Shown here piece after piece: positions 18,915 through 27,554 of a DNA stretch of 40,009 bases. Where the stretch lies: assembly GCA_024685135.1 (NCBI GenBank), contig JAIKWA010000052.1, forward strand, positions 1 through 40,009, written 5' to 3'. The position numbers and the translations under genes are program-made. The notes under the pieces are model-generated. The model saw only the letters and a list, made by a program, of their open reading frames with translations, was not told where the DNA came from and searched no databases. This stretch comes from Saccharofermentans sp. (GTDB lineage: Bacteria > Bacillota > Clostridia > Saccharofermentanales > Saccharofermentanaceae). Numbering within the stretch: position 1 is the first letter of the stretch; each line of letters opens with the position of its first letter.

Positions 18915-19967
18915 ATGAGTAATTTATCATCACGTGAAAAGGCGTTTATCTATGTAATTGGTTTGCTCATTATTATCGTTCTCGGATACTTCTTCGGTAT
19001 CAGAACGGTCAATAACAAGAGAGACGAATACGAGGCACGGCTTGCAGAACTTAATGCAAGGAAGGCTTATCTCGATCAGCTTATGCTCGATAACGAGGAA
19101 GTCAGCAAGGAGATCGATGCTCTTGAAACATCTATTAAAGATGTTGAGCTCTCATTCATCGATAACATCGATACTGAGTGCATTGAGCAGTATCTCTTAG
19201 ATACATTTGAAGATAAGGGTTGCCCTTACCTCTCTATCGCAGAAGCAGAAGAGATCGAGTGCGAGCCTATTCTTCTCGCAGACGGTTCAACTTCAGCAGA
19301 CAAGCTTGAGTGCTTAAGAGTTACTCTTACATACTCAACAACTGATGGTTTCAACGTAACACAGTACAACCTCAACCCTGATACAACGGCTCTTGCTACA
19401 GATCCTACATATCAAGAGGCTATCGCTCAGCAGATCCCTATGATCGGTTCACCTGAGATCATTGAAGCAGGCCGCGTTGGCTACGATGAGTTCGTAACCG
19501 CAGTTCAGGCAATTGCAGAAGAGAACCCTGATTGCATCAAGGTATCTACTATCGCAGTTGAAGACCAGGCTGGTTTCATGCTCCTCACGGCAAGCATTGA
19601 CTTCTACGGTACAAGCCTTACAGATCGTGTATCTGAAGATACAAGTGATGCAGCATACACAAGCTGGAATGGTCATACAAATGTTGATACAGATGCAGGC
19701 TTCATCGGATATCCTTACATCGTAACAGATGAGAACAGCCTCTGGTACAAGTGCGTCAACCTTGATAGCGCTGTAGGCGATCTTATCGACAGACCGTTCG
19801 CACCTTATTGGGCTAATGCTGCGTTCGTCACAATTTATAACAACGCAGGTGGCGACATCTATTCACTCTTTGGAATGGATGAAGAAGGCATAAGTGCAGG
19901 CGGCGGAAACGGTGCAGCTGATGAAGGCGAGCTGGTTCCGGTTGAGGTTGAGGATCAGTCCGAATAA
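18915..19967 (+). CDS. PilO-like T4P alignment-complex protein
   Basis: REKAFIYVIGLLIIIVLGYFF single TM followed by coiled coil (RDEYEARLAELNARKAYLDQ); position after the PilN-like gene. Confidence 0.65.
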   Translation: MSNLSSREKAFIYVIGLLIIIVLGYFFGIRTVNNKRDEYEARLAELNARKAYLDQLMLDNEEVSKEIDALETSIKDVELSFIDNIDTECIEQYLLDTFEDKGCPYLSIAEAEEIECEPILLADGSTSADKLECLRVTLTYSTTDGFNVTQYNLNPDTTALATDPTYQEAIAQQIPMIGSPEIIEAGRVGYDEFVTAVQAIAEENPDCIKVSTIAVEDQAGFMLLTASIDFYGTSLTDRVSEDTSDAAYTSWNGHTNVDTDAGFIGYPYIVTDENSLWYKCVNLDSAVGDLIDRPFAPYWANAAFVTIYNNAGGDIYSLFGMDEEGISAGGGNGAADEGELVPVEVEDQSE

Positions 19968-20016
19968 GGCCTCAAAAAGAATTGTGGCAAAATTTTGAAA
20001 AATTTTGAAAAAAGTG

Positions 20017-20044
20017 TTGCAATTCGTAAATTACATGTTATACT
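20017..20044 (+). promoter_or_regulatory. Candidate promoter of the first mini-pilin
   Basis: TTGCAA (20017-20022), 16-nt spacer, TATACT (20039-20044), preceded by tandem AATTTTGAAA. Confidence 0.6.
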
Positions 20045-20084
20045 AAGGCTACAAACTCAAATTACCTTACAGGAGGAAATTATC

Positions 20085-20285
20085 ATGAAGAAGATTCAGA
20101 AGTCAAAGAAGGGTTTTACACTCGTTGAGATGGTACTCGTTATCGCTATTATCGTTATCCTTGCAGCAGTTCTCGTTCTTGGAATCGGTACATACCTCAA
20201 CAAGGCTAAGGCAGCTTCATCATCCATCAAGAGCCACAACGCTTCTACAAACGCTGTAGTTGATGAGATCAACAAGTTCACATAA
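20085..20285 (+). CDS. Short type IV pilin (66 aa precursor, about 56 aa mature), likely a major pilin
   Basis: ATG at 20085 after AGGAGG; class III prepilin signal MKKIQKSKKG|FTLVEMVLVIAIIVILAAV. Confidence 0.88.
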   Translation: MKKIQKSKKGFTLVEMVLVIAIIVILAAVLVLGIGTYLNKAKAASSSIKSHNASTNAVVDEINKFT

Positions 20286-20315
20286 TTAGTGCACACTGAT
20301 TAATTCAGATTAATG

Positions 20316-20346
20316 GAGCGGAGGACCTCGGTCCTCCGCTCTTAAC
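20316..20346 (+). terminator. Strong hairpin terminator or attenuator between two pilin genes
   Basis: Perfect gagcggaggacc-tc-ggtcctccgctc, followed by the weak T tract ttaactttttatt. Confidence 0.75.
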
Positions 20347-20350
20347 TTTT

Positions 20351-20379
20351 TATTAACAAATCTTAACAATTTGTTAATA
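20351..20379. repeat. Inverted repeat, candidate operator
   Basis: TATTAACAAAT-cttaaca-ATTTGTTAATA, perfect 11-bp arms just upstream of the next -35. Confidence 0.6.
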
Positions 20380-20385
20380 ATTCTA

Positions 20386-20413
20386 TTGAAAATTTAAAAA
20401 CTCATAGTATAAT
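20386..20413 (+). promoter_or_regulatory. Candidate promoter of the second pilin / minor pilin operon
   Basis: TTGAAA (20386-20391), 16-nt spacer, TATAAT (20408-20413). Confidence 0.6.
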
Positions 20414-20461
20414 CATAGTAAGTAAGTATAAATATCGAGATATGCCCTCGGGAGACAAACT

Positions 20462-20677
20462 ATGAAGAAGATCAACAAGAACAAACATGGTTTTACCTTG
20501 ACCGAGATGATCCTGGTCGTTGCGATCATCATCATCCTTGCCAGTGCGATCGGTATCGGTGTTGCAGATATTATCAATGCCGGTAAGAGAGCTGACGCTC
20601 AGGTTAATAAGCAGGCGTCTACCCTTCGTGCAAACATCAATAATAGTGAAGCTAAGCTCACTTATTATGGTTTCTAA
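20462..20677 (+). CDS. Short type IV pilin (71 aa precursor, 61 aa mature)
   Basis: MKKINKNKHG|FTLTEMILVVAIIIILASAIGIG prepilin signal. Confidence 0.85.
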   Translation: MKKINKNKHGFTLTEMILVVAIIIILASAIGIGVADIINAGKRADAQVNKQASTLRANINNSEAKLTYYGF

Positions 20678-20691
20678 GGGAGGTACGTGTT

Positions 20692-21264
20692 ATGAAGAAG
20701 CTTATTAAGATAAGAAAGACCGGTTTTACACTCGTCGAGACCATGCTTGCTGTAGTAATCATGGTAATTACATCATCTATGCTTATGAACGGATTCCTTG
20801 CAACTATGGGTTATGCTTACCATACATCCGTTTATACAAGATCAGCCGGTAATAACTACGCTACATGTATCAACAGCGTCGCTGATCTTCATGCTATGGG
20901 TGAAGAAGACAGACACAGACAGGCTGAGCTCAATACGCGCACAGGCGGTGGTGCCACCGCTGCTACTTTGAGCTTTACAGGTGGCGTTACATCTCTCACG
21001 AGCCTCAAGATTGGTGTTACAAGTTCTACTAACAATACCTCTGCTCTTCCTGATACAGTTACAGGCGTTGCTTCTGAGGGTGACCTCAAGCTTGATAACA
21101 GGCACTCATTTTTCTACTATCCTACAGTAAACTCAAACTCTGCTTCTGACGATACATATCTTGGTAGAACACGTATCTACAAGAAGTCAGCTACAGGTGA
21201 GTGGTGGTGGTGCTATATAGACGATACAACGGGCAATATCGTTGAGATCTGTAAAGTTTCTTGA
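20692..21264 (+). CDS. Type IV prepilin-like protein (minor pilin)
   Basis: IRKTG|FTLVETMLAVVIMVITSSMLM prepilin signal, 190 aa. Confidence 0.8.
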   Translation: MKKLIKIRKTGFTLVETMLAVVIMVITSSMLMNGFLATMGYAYHTSVYTRSAGNNYATCINSVADLHAMGEEDRHRQAELNTRTGGGATAATLSFTGGVTSLTSLKIGVTSSTNNTSALPDTVTGVASEGDLKLDNRHSFFYYPTVNSNSASDDTYLGRTRIYKKSATGEWWWCYIDDTTGNIVEICKVS

Positions 21265-21278
21265 TACAGGGGGACATT

Positions 21279-21830
21279 ATGATTAAGACAGTTAAGAACA
21301 AAAGAGGTTTTACACTTGTTGAAATGATGCTCTCCCTTGCGATCATCACGATCATATTCGGTCTTACGACTGCACTTATGGTTGCGATCAAGGATTCATT
21401 CATGACAACAGTCAACACCAATGACTCTGCAGACTATGGTCAGCTCTATGCGATGGGTTTTGAGGAATCACTCCTCAGAAATACAAATAATGGTGACGCA
21501 GGCACATGGTCTATCCAGGACAATCTCCTTAAGATCGATTCAACAGCAGTTTTTACACCTACTCAGCTCAAGACAACAACACCTTCCGGTGCAAGAGTTG
21601 ATAAGTGGAAGATCCAGATGTACTTCAATGTTGATTCAGGCGGACGTGTTGACTATATCGTTTATGTAATCGATAACTACTACGATCCGGGTAAGCTTAC
21701 TTATACTTATAAGGGAAGCTTATGGCTCCCTCACTTCTCATCCACAAACGATGGTGAGCTCATCGAGGGCGGTTCTGAAGATCCTAAGAATTCCGGTTAC
21801 TATTCTTCTTTACAGTTTAAGCCTGTATAA
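21279..21830 (+). CDS. Type IV prepilin-like protein (minor pilin)
   Basis: ATG at 21279 after AGGGGGAC, preferred over the upstream TTG; KNKRG|FTLVEMMLSLAIITIIFGLT. Confidence 0.8.
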   Translation: MIKTVKNKRGFTLVEMMLSLAIITIIFGLTTALMVAIKDSFMTTVNTNDSADYGQLYAMGFEESLLRNTNNGDAGTWSIQDNLLKIDSTAVFTPTQLKTTTPSGARVDKWKIQMYFNVDSGGRVDYIVYVIDNYYDPGKLTYTYKGSLWLPHFSSTNDGELIEGGSEDPKNSGYYSSLQFKPV

Positions 21831-21847
21831 AGAAATAAAGACATTTC

Positions 21848-21877
21848 AAGGCTCCGCAGATATGCGGAGCCTTTTTT
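21848..21877 (+). terminator. Rho-independent terminator of the pilin operon
   Basis: aaggctccgca-gata-tgcggagcctt followed by TTTT. Confidence 0.92.
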
Positions 21878-21922
21878 GTTGATATATGGTAGAATAAACG
21901 ATATTTTCCAAAGGGGCTTAAT

Positions 21923-22741
21923 ATGGGCATTAAGATCGGTCTTGATATAGGTGGAAGCACAACAAAGATCATAGGTATGCAAGATGGCAAGCTTATCGGC
22001 AAGGAAGTCATCAAGGCATCAGATCCTGTTACATGCGCTTGTGGCGGACTCGGTAAGATCGCTAAGGATAACAATTGGGTCTTAGAAGATATCGAGCAGA
22101 TATGTATCACGGGCGTAGGCTCCACGGCAATACCTTCTGACATATTCGGGATCAAGACAGCTATAGCTCCCGAGTTTGAGTCATCAGGGCTTGGCGGATT
22201 ATACCTGGCAGGACTTGATAAGGCAGTAGTCGTCAGCATGGGTACCGGAACGGCTTTTCTTGAAGCAACGAAGAAGTCAGTTAAGCATATAATCGGGACC
22301 GGTGTAGGTGGTGGAACGATGATCGGTATAAGTAAGGCCATGATAGACGTATCTAGCCCGGAACTCATCAAGGAGATCGCAAAGGGCGGAGTTGCCAACC
22401 ATGCGGATCTTACGGTAGGCGATATCGCCCAGGGCGATGTCACAGGCCTTCCCAGGGATCTTACCGCATCCAATTTCGGTAAGGCTGCAGATGGTTTAAG
22501 TGATTCCGATAAGCTCAGTGCACTTTTTAACATGATCTATCAGAGCATAGGCACCCTGTCTGTCATGGCATCACGCAATACAGGCATAAAGGATGTCGTA
22601 TACACAGGACAGTTCACCGCATTCGAGCAGTGCAAGAAGTACTTGAAGCTCTTTGAAGATTTCTACGGCATCAATGTTATCGTTCCCGAGGATGCCACAT
22701 TTGCGACTGCGATAGGCAGTGTTCTCGATCTGGAGGCTTAA
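21923..22741 (+). CDS. coaW: Type II pantothenate kinase
   Basis: GLDIGGSTTKIIG; ITGVGS; VSMGTGTAFLE; IGTGVGGGTMIGIS. Confidence 0.88.
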   Translation: MGIKIGLDIGGSTTKIIGMQDGKLIGKEVIKASDPVTCACGGLGKIAKDNNWVLEDIEQICITGVGSTAIPSDIFGIKTAIAPEFESSGLGGLYLAGLDKAVVVSMGTGTAFLEATKKSVKHIIGTGVGGGTMIGISKAMIDVSSPELIKEIAKGGVANHADLTVGDIAQGDVTGLPRDLTASNFGKAADGLSDSDKLSALFNMIYQSIGTLSVMASRNTGIKDVVYTGQFTAFEQCKKYLKLFEDFYGINVIVPEDATFATAIGSVLDLEA

Positions 22742-23521
22742 TTGACTGATAAGAAGGAGAGGGCATTTGAACTCGATCTTATAAGGGGTCTGGCGATGAT
22801 CGCCATGCTCTTTATGCATATGTCCTGGGATATAAGATATGAATTCGGCGTGGATGTCTTCAGTTATCTGGAGAAGGGATGGTTCTGGGCTTTTCTGCAT
22901 CCCATGATAATCACGGGCTTTGTCGGAGTATCGGGCGTATGTACGGCCTTTTCGAGAAATAACTTCAAAAGGGGCATGAAGCTCGTAGCCGTTGCGGCAG
23001 GCTTTACCCTCGGAACATGGCTCGTAACCGAATTCCTTCACATCTATTGCCTTATAATATTCAATGTCCTTGCGGTGCTCGGCATAAGCATCCTTATATA
23101 TGCTCTTATTGAATTTATCGAGAAGAAGCTCTCTTTAGATCCCAAGGCCGTGACCGTAGTGATAGCCCTTGTGGGTGCTTACATAATGTTAGTCGGTACG
23201 GACCTCGATAACATGGACTATGCGACGGAGAATCTGTTGTTCCTGCCCATAGGCTTTGCGATCCGCGGGATGCCCGTTATGGCTGACTATATGCCCCTTA
23301 TCCCGCATGTCGGTCTGTTCCTTCTGGGCAGCGTTATAGGCAGGATCTGCTATAAGGACAAGAAGTCCGCATTTAAGGGCAGGGGAGTGATTGCAAAGAA
23401 TATAATGCACCCCGTGGAATTTATAGGAAGACATTCGCTCATCATATATCTCGTTCATCAGCCGCTCATATACGGCATCTTGTATGTGATATTCCTGTTG
23501 CCCTTGCAAGGTATAAGATGA
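22742..23521 (+). CDS. Heparan-alpha-glucosaminide N-acetyltransferase-like (DUF1624) membrane protein
   Basis: ERAFELDLIRGLAMIAMLFMHMSWDIRYEFG; multi-TM; TTG start after GGAGG. Confidence 0.8.
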   Translation: MTDKKERAFELDLIRGLAMIAMLFMHMSWDIRYEFGVDVFSYLEKGWFWAFLHPMIITGFVGVSGVCTAFSRNNFKRGMKLVAVAAGFTLGTWLVTEFLHIYCLIIFNVLAVLGISILIYALIEFIEKKLSLDPKAVTVVIALVGAYIMLVGTDLDNMDYATENLLFLPIGFAIRGMPVMADYMPLIPHVGLFLLGSVIGRICYKDKKSAFKGRGVIAKNIMHPVEFIGRHSLIIYLVHQPLIYGILYVIFLLPLQGIR

Positions 23522-24705
23522 AGGTTTGTAATAAGACACCAAGGCGTATAGTGCGTAAGATCGTACTTATAGCGGTGTTAATAGCCGTTCTTATAGGCGT
23601 GTTCATGCTGCCGAGATTCGTGAGCTGCGAGATGGGAGAAGTCTACTCAGAGTTTATCTTCCCCGTTATAGCGATGCCCGGCAATATAATAAGCGGGATA
23701 GTTCAGACCTCGCTTACGGAAACTGTTGTGGTAGCAGGCTCTGTTGCCCTTATCGCATTTGCCTTGGTATTCATCGTAACCTTGATAAAGAAGGCCCTTA
23801 CCAAAGGCGCGCTCTTATACCTGTATAAAGTCTTAAGGGCAGTGCTCATAATAGCCATAATCTTAAGTCTTACCTTTGTCCTGATGCACGGGCTCAACTA
23901 CAGGAGATATCCGGCTTCTAAACTCCTCAAGCTAACGGGCGGGGAATACACCTTTGAAGATTACGAGAGCGCACTTTCCTGGGCGTATCTCGGGATGGTC
24001 TCTGCAAGAGCCGAGCTCGGCACAGACTATAACGGCGTAGCGCACATGAATAATTCTTTCGAGAACAACGTATCCTACGCAAATGTCCTCGTAAACGATG
24101 TCCTTGCCAGATACGATATCCGCTTCAACACTACGAATATCAGGTGCAAGCCGGTAAGCCTGTCTCACTACTGGAGTATGCTCGGCATTACCGGAGCATA
24201 CGATCCCTTCCTGGGCGAAGCGAACATCAACACGGACTATATGGACATCACTTCCTTCCCGATAACGATATGCCACGAGATCCTTCACGCCAAGGGTTTT
24301 GCAAGGGAGACAGACTGTAATCTCTTAGCTGCCATCTGCTGCATCAGGTCTTCAAGGCCCGACTTCAGATATGCAGGCTACTACGAGATATTCTGGAGCC
24401 TGCTCCCGGTCGTCTCAGAATATGCCGCAAACGAAGGCAGGACATTATACCCCTATCAGACAGACAGGCCCATGTACGATGTCTATATGGACATAAGGGC
24501 TTCTTCCGTGTACTGGGACGGCATAGAAGATGAGACAAAGCGCATATTCGATATGCTCGGCATAGATCTTCTTGAGGCCGGAGAGGAAGCAAATAACGCA
24601 TTCCTTGAGGCCAACGGTCAGGAGGGCGGAACGGAGACTTATACCGTTCCTTACAGCATCTATGTCGATTTCTACAAGACCTATGTGGAGGCTAAAGATG
24701 CTTAA
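23518..24705 (+). CDS. DUF3810-like membrane-anchored putative zinc metalloprotease
   Basis: N-terminal TMs; HEILHAKGFARETDCN (HExxH) motif. Confidence 0.7.
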   Translation: MKVCNKTPRRIVRKIVLIAVLIAVLIGVFMLPRFVSCEMGEVYSEFIFPVIAMPGNIISGIVQTSLTETVVVAGSVALIAFALVFIVTLIKKALTKGALLYLYKVLRAVLIIAIILSLTFVLMHGLNYRRYPASKLLKLTGGEYTFEDYESALSWAYLGMVSARAELGTDYNGVAHMNNSFENNVSYANVLVNDVLARYDIRFNTTNIRCKPVSLSHYWSMLGITGAYDPFLGEANINTDYMDITSFPITICHEILHAKGFARETDCNLLAAICCIRSSRPDFRYAGYYEIFWSLLPVVSEYAANEGRTLYPYQTDRPMYDVYMDIRASSVYWDGIEDETKRIFDMLGIDLLEAGEEANNAFLEANGQEGGTETYTVPYSIYVDFYKTYVEAKDA

Positions 24706-26113
24706 GGTTCATCTTGAAGGACACGATAAATACTACGGGATAACGGACGTCATAAGACTCTGGTACGACGGCGCTGCAGAAGACAAAGAAGCGCAGATGG
24801 TAGTATGCCCCGCAGGCCCCGATGTAGAGATATACAGCATTCTTAATCCTGACGGCACGAGCATATGCAAGGCCGGCGGTAAGGTATACGAGCCCCAAAA
24901 GCCCATCCTCGAGCCCGGCAGGGAGATCAAGCGCTCTTTGTATCTTGCGATGCGCGATATCGCGGGAAGAGACGCTGCCTGGGGCTGCCTTACCGGCATA
25001 AGGCCCACACTGGTCGCTATGGAGGAGCAGAGCGCCGAAGACCTCATAAACAAGTACTATGTAAGGCCCGACAAGGCAAGGCTTGCCATGGAGACGGCCG
25101 CCGAAGAGCAGCGCCTCTTAGACCTGATAGACGAGGATAGCCTGGGCATCTATGTCGGCATTCCTTTTTGCCCTTCAAGGTGCTCTTACTGCTCGTTCAT
25201 ATCAGAGGATATAACCAAGCATATGGACCGCCTTACAAATTACGAGGCAGCGCTCGAAAAGGAGATCGGCCTTGTAGCGCCCCGTATAAACCGCAGGATA
25301 TCCACCCTTTACATGGGCGGGGGTACCCCGACGGTCTTATCTGACAGGGATTTTGCATCCCTCATAGATTGCATTTTCGCAAAGATAGATCTTACTTACT
25401 GCAAGGAGATAACGATAGAGGCGGGAAGGCCCGACACCCTTACGGAATATAAGCTGGGCGTCATGCGAGAGCATGGTATAAACAGGATATGCATCAACCC
25501 TCAGACGATGAATTCTGCAACTCTTGCAAAGCTCAACCGCAGGCACACGGCTGATGACATCAGGTACTGGTATGGCAAGGCTTCTTCCATGGGCTTTGAC
25601 GTGATAAACATGGACCTTATAGCAGGTCTTCCTCACGAGATGCCCGAAGACTTCATATCCTCGGTAAGAAGCCTCATTGAATTAGACCCTGCCAATATAA
25701 CCATTCATACCCTCTACAAGAAGAGGAGGGCGTCCCTTACAAAAGAAGTCGTAATGGACAGGACAGATAAGCGTATAGGTTTAGATCCCGCCTTGCAGGA
25801 AGCATATGAGCTCTTATATGAGGCAGGCTACCACCCTTACTATATGTACAGGCAAAAGGATACAGAGAAGGGACTCGAGAACACGGGTTTTGCAAAGGGC
25901 GATACCGGCTGCCTTTATAATGTCGCGATGATGACGGATTACAGGGATGTCTTATCCTTCGGTGCGGGATCTTCGAGCAAGAGATGCTTCAAGCAGGATG
26001 GCCCTGATTCCAAAAGACGGGTCGAGAGGTGTTCTACCATAAAAGACGCCCTCGGATACATAGCAAGATATGGGGAAATGGCCGATAAAAAGTCGGTTTT
26101 CTTTGGTTTCTGA
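24698..26113 (+). CDS. hemZ: Radical SAM coproporphyrinogen dehydrogenase HemZ
   Basis: ATG at 24698 rather than the track start 24572; YVGIPFCPSRCSYCSFIS radical SAM motif; YMGGGTPT; INMDLIAGLPHE. Confidence 0.9.
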   Translation: MLKVHLEGHDKYYGITDVIRLWYDGAAEDKEAQMVVCPAGPDVEIYSILNPDGTSICKAGGKVYEPQKPILEPGREIKRSLYLAMRDIAGRDAAWGCLTGIRPTLVAMEEQSAEDLINKYYVRPDKARLAMETAAEEQRLLDLIDEDSLGIYVGIPFCPSRCSYCSFISEDITKHMDRLTNYEAALEKEIGLVAPRINRRISTLYMGGGTPTVLSDRDFASLIDCIFAKIDLTYCKEITIEAGRPDTLTEYKLGVMREHGINRICINPQTMNSATLAKLNRRHTADDIRYWYGKASSMGFDVINMDLIAGLPHEMPEDFISSVRSLIELDPANITIHTLYKKRRASLTKEVVMDRTDKRIGLDPALQEAYELLYEAGYHPYYMYRQKDTEKGLENTGFAKGDTGCLYNVAMMTDYRDVLSFGAGSSSKRCFKQDGPDSKRRVERCSTIKDALGYIARYGEMADKKSVFFGF

Positions 26114-26144
26114 TGCGTGTATAATTGGGCGACGGAGGTTTTCT

Positions 26145-26396
26145 ATGATTTGTCCAAGATGTAATACGGAGAACGGCAACCGTACTATCTGCTCAAAATG
26201 CGGATATTATCTTTACCGTGCCGACGCTCAAAACCGTGCAAAGATGACGAGGAAGCAGCTCGCTGTTTCCGATGCCAAGATAGCAGGCAAGAAGGCCGGC
26301 AAGATCTTCAAATATATCTGGATAGCCATAACCATAATCGTTATGAGCTTCTGGCTCGTTGCGGGAATGGTATACCTCATGAGCCTTTTAGGCTAA
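26145..26396 (+). CDS. Small zinc-ribbon protein with C-terminal TM
   Basis: ATG at 26145 after GGAGG; MICPRCNTENGNRTICSKCGYYL; C-terminal hydrophobic segment. Confidence 0.75.
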   Translation: MICPRCNTENGNRTICSKCGYYLYRADAQNRAKMTRKQLAVSDAKIAGKKAGKIFKYIWIAITIIVMSFWLVAGMVYLMSLLG

Positions 26397-26420
26397 TTTG
26401 CAAGAAGAAGGTAGGAACAC

Positions 26421-27536
26421 ATGACAGACAGATCTTTTAAGCTGCTTATTATCAACCCCGGTTCAACATCTACCAAGGTAAGCCTATTTAACAATGAGGA
26501 CCTTGTGTTTGAACACAGCTTGTTTCACGATGCGGACGAACTGCTAAAGTATCCCCACGTAAACATGCAGGAAGATTTCCGTTACGGGGTCATTATTAAC
26601 ATGCTAAAAGAAGAGAACATCCTTCCTTCCGAGATCGACTGTTTTGTCGGAAGAGGCGGCTCTGCATGCACTCAGCCCGGCGGTATAACGGTGATCGATG
26701 AGAAGCTCTACGAAGACACTGTTAATGCCGTAGGCGGCTCAGAGCACCCTGCAAAGTTAGGCGTAATGCTCGCATGGAGATTTGCCAAGGAATATAACAA
26801 GCCCGCATATACATTGAATCCCACAAACGTTGACGAGTATTGCGACCTTGCAAGACTTACGGGTATCAAGGGTATCTACAGAGTATCCCACTCCCATGTC
26901 CTTAATCAGAAGGCCGTTGCGGAGTTCCACGCTAAGTCTATGGGCAGGAAGTACGAAGATTGCAACTTCATCGTTGCTCATATAGACGGCGGCATCACCG
27001 TAAGTGCGCACGACCACGGCAAGATGGTGGACGGCAATATGGGCGCTGACGGCGAGGGTGCCTTCACACCTACGAGAATAGGTTCGGTACCGATATTAAG
27101 TCTCCTCGATTATATCGATGAGCACTCTGTTGAAGACGTAAGGCTCAGATGCTCGAGAGCAGGCGGCTTTGTCGATCTGTTCGGCACATCCAATGCTGAT
27201 ACGATCCACGAGCTCGTAGATCAGGGCGACCGCAAGGCAAGCCTCGTATGGAATACCATGATCTATCAGATCTGCAAGATGATCGGTTCAATGAGCGCAG
27301 TACTCTGCGGCAAGGTTGACGGCATCCTTCTCACGGGCGGACTCATGAGATTTGACGATGTCCTCAAGGGTATCGAGACAAGATGCGGCTTTATCGCACC
27401 TATTAGCGTATACCCCGGCGAGATGGAGCAGGAGGCTCTTGCTATCCCCGCTCTCGGCGTGTTAAGAGGCGAGATAGAGCCCAAGAAGTATTCCGGCAGG
27501 AATGTCTGGAACGGCTTCGAAGGCATAGACCTGTAA
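26421..27536 (+). CDS. buk: Butyrate kinase
   Basis: LLIINPGSTSTKVSLFNNEDLVFEHSLFHD; VAHIDGGITVSAHDHGKMVDGN. Confidence 0.93.
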   Translation: MTDRSFKLLIINPGSTSTKVSLFNNEDLVFEHSLFHDADELLKYPHVNMQEDFRYGVIINMLKEENILPSEIDCFVGRGGSACTQPGGITVIDEKLYEDTVNAVGGSEHPAKLGVMLAWRFAKEYNKPAYTLNPTNVDEYCDLARLTGIKGIYRVSHSHVLNQKAVAEFHAKSMGRKYEDCNFIVAHIDGGITVSAHDHGKMVDGNMGADGEGAFTPTRIGSVPILSLLDYIDEHSVEDVRLRCSRAGGFVDLFGTSNADTIHELVDQGDRKASLVWNTMIYQICKMIGSMSAVLCGKVDGILLTGGLMRFDDVLKGIETRCGFIAPISVYPGEMEQEALAIPALGVLRGEIEPKKYSGRNVWNGFEGIDL

Positions 27537-27554
27537 TATAAGGAGATATTTACC

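Noticed and set aside
20085-20677. Idea that the mini-pilins form conductive e-pili as claimed for Geobacter
   Set aside because: Few aromatic residues (first mature pilin F1, Y27, F55; second F1, Y58, Y59, F61) with long aromatic-free stretches. Length similarity alone does not support conductivity.
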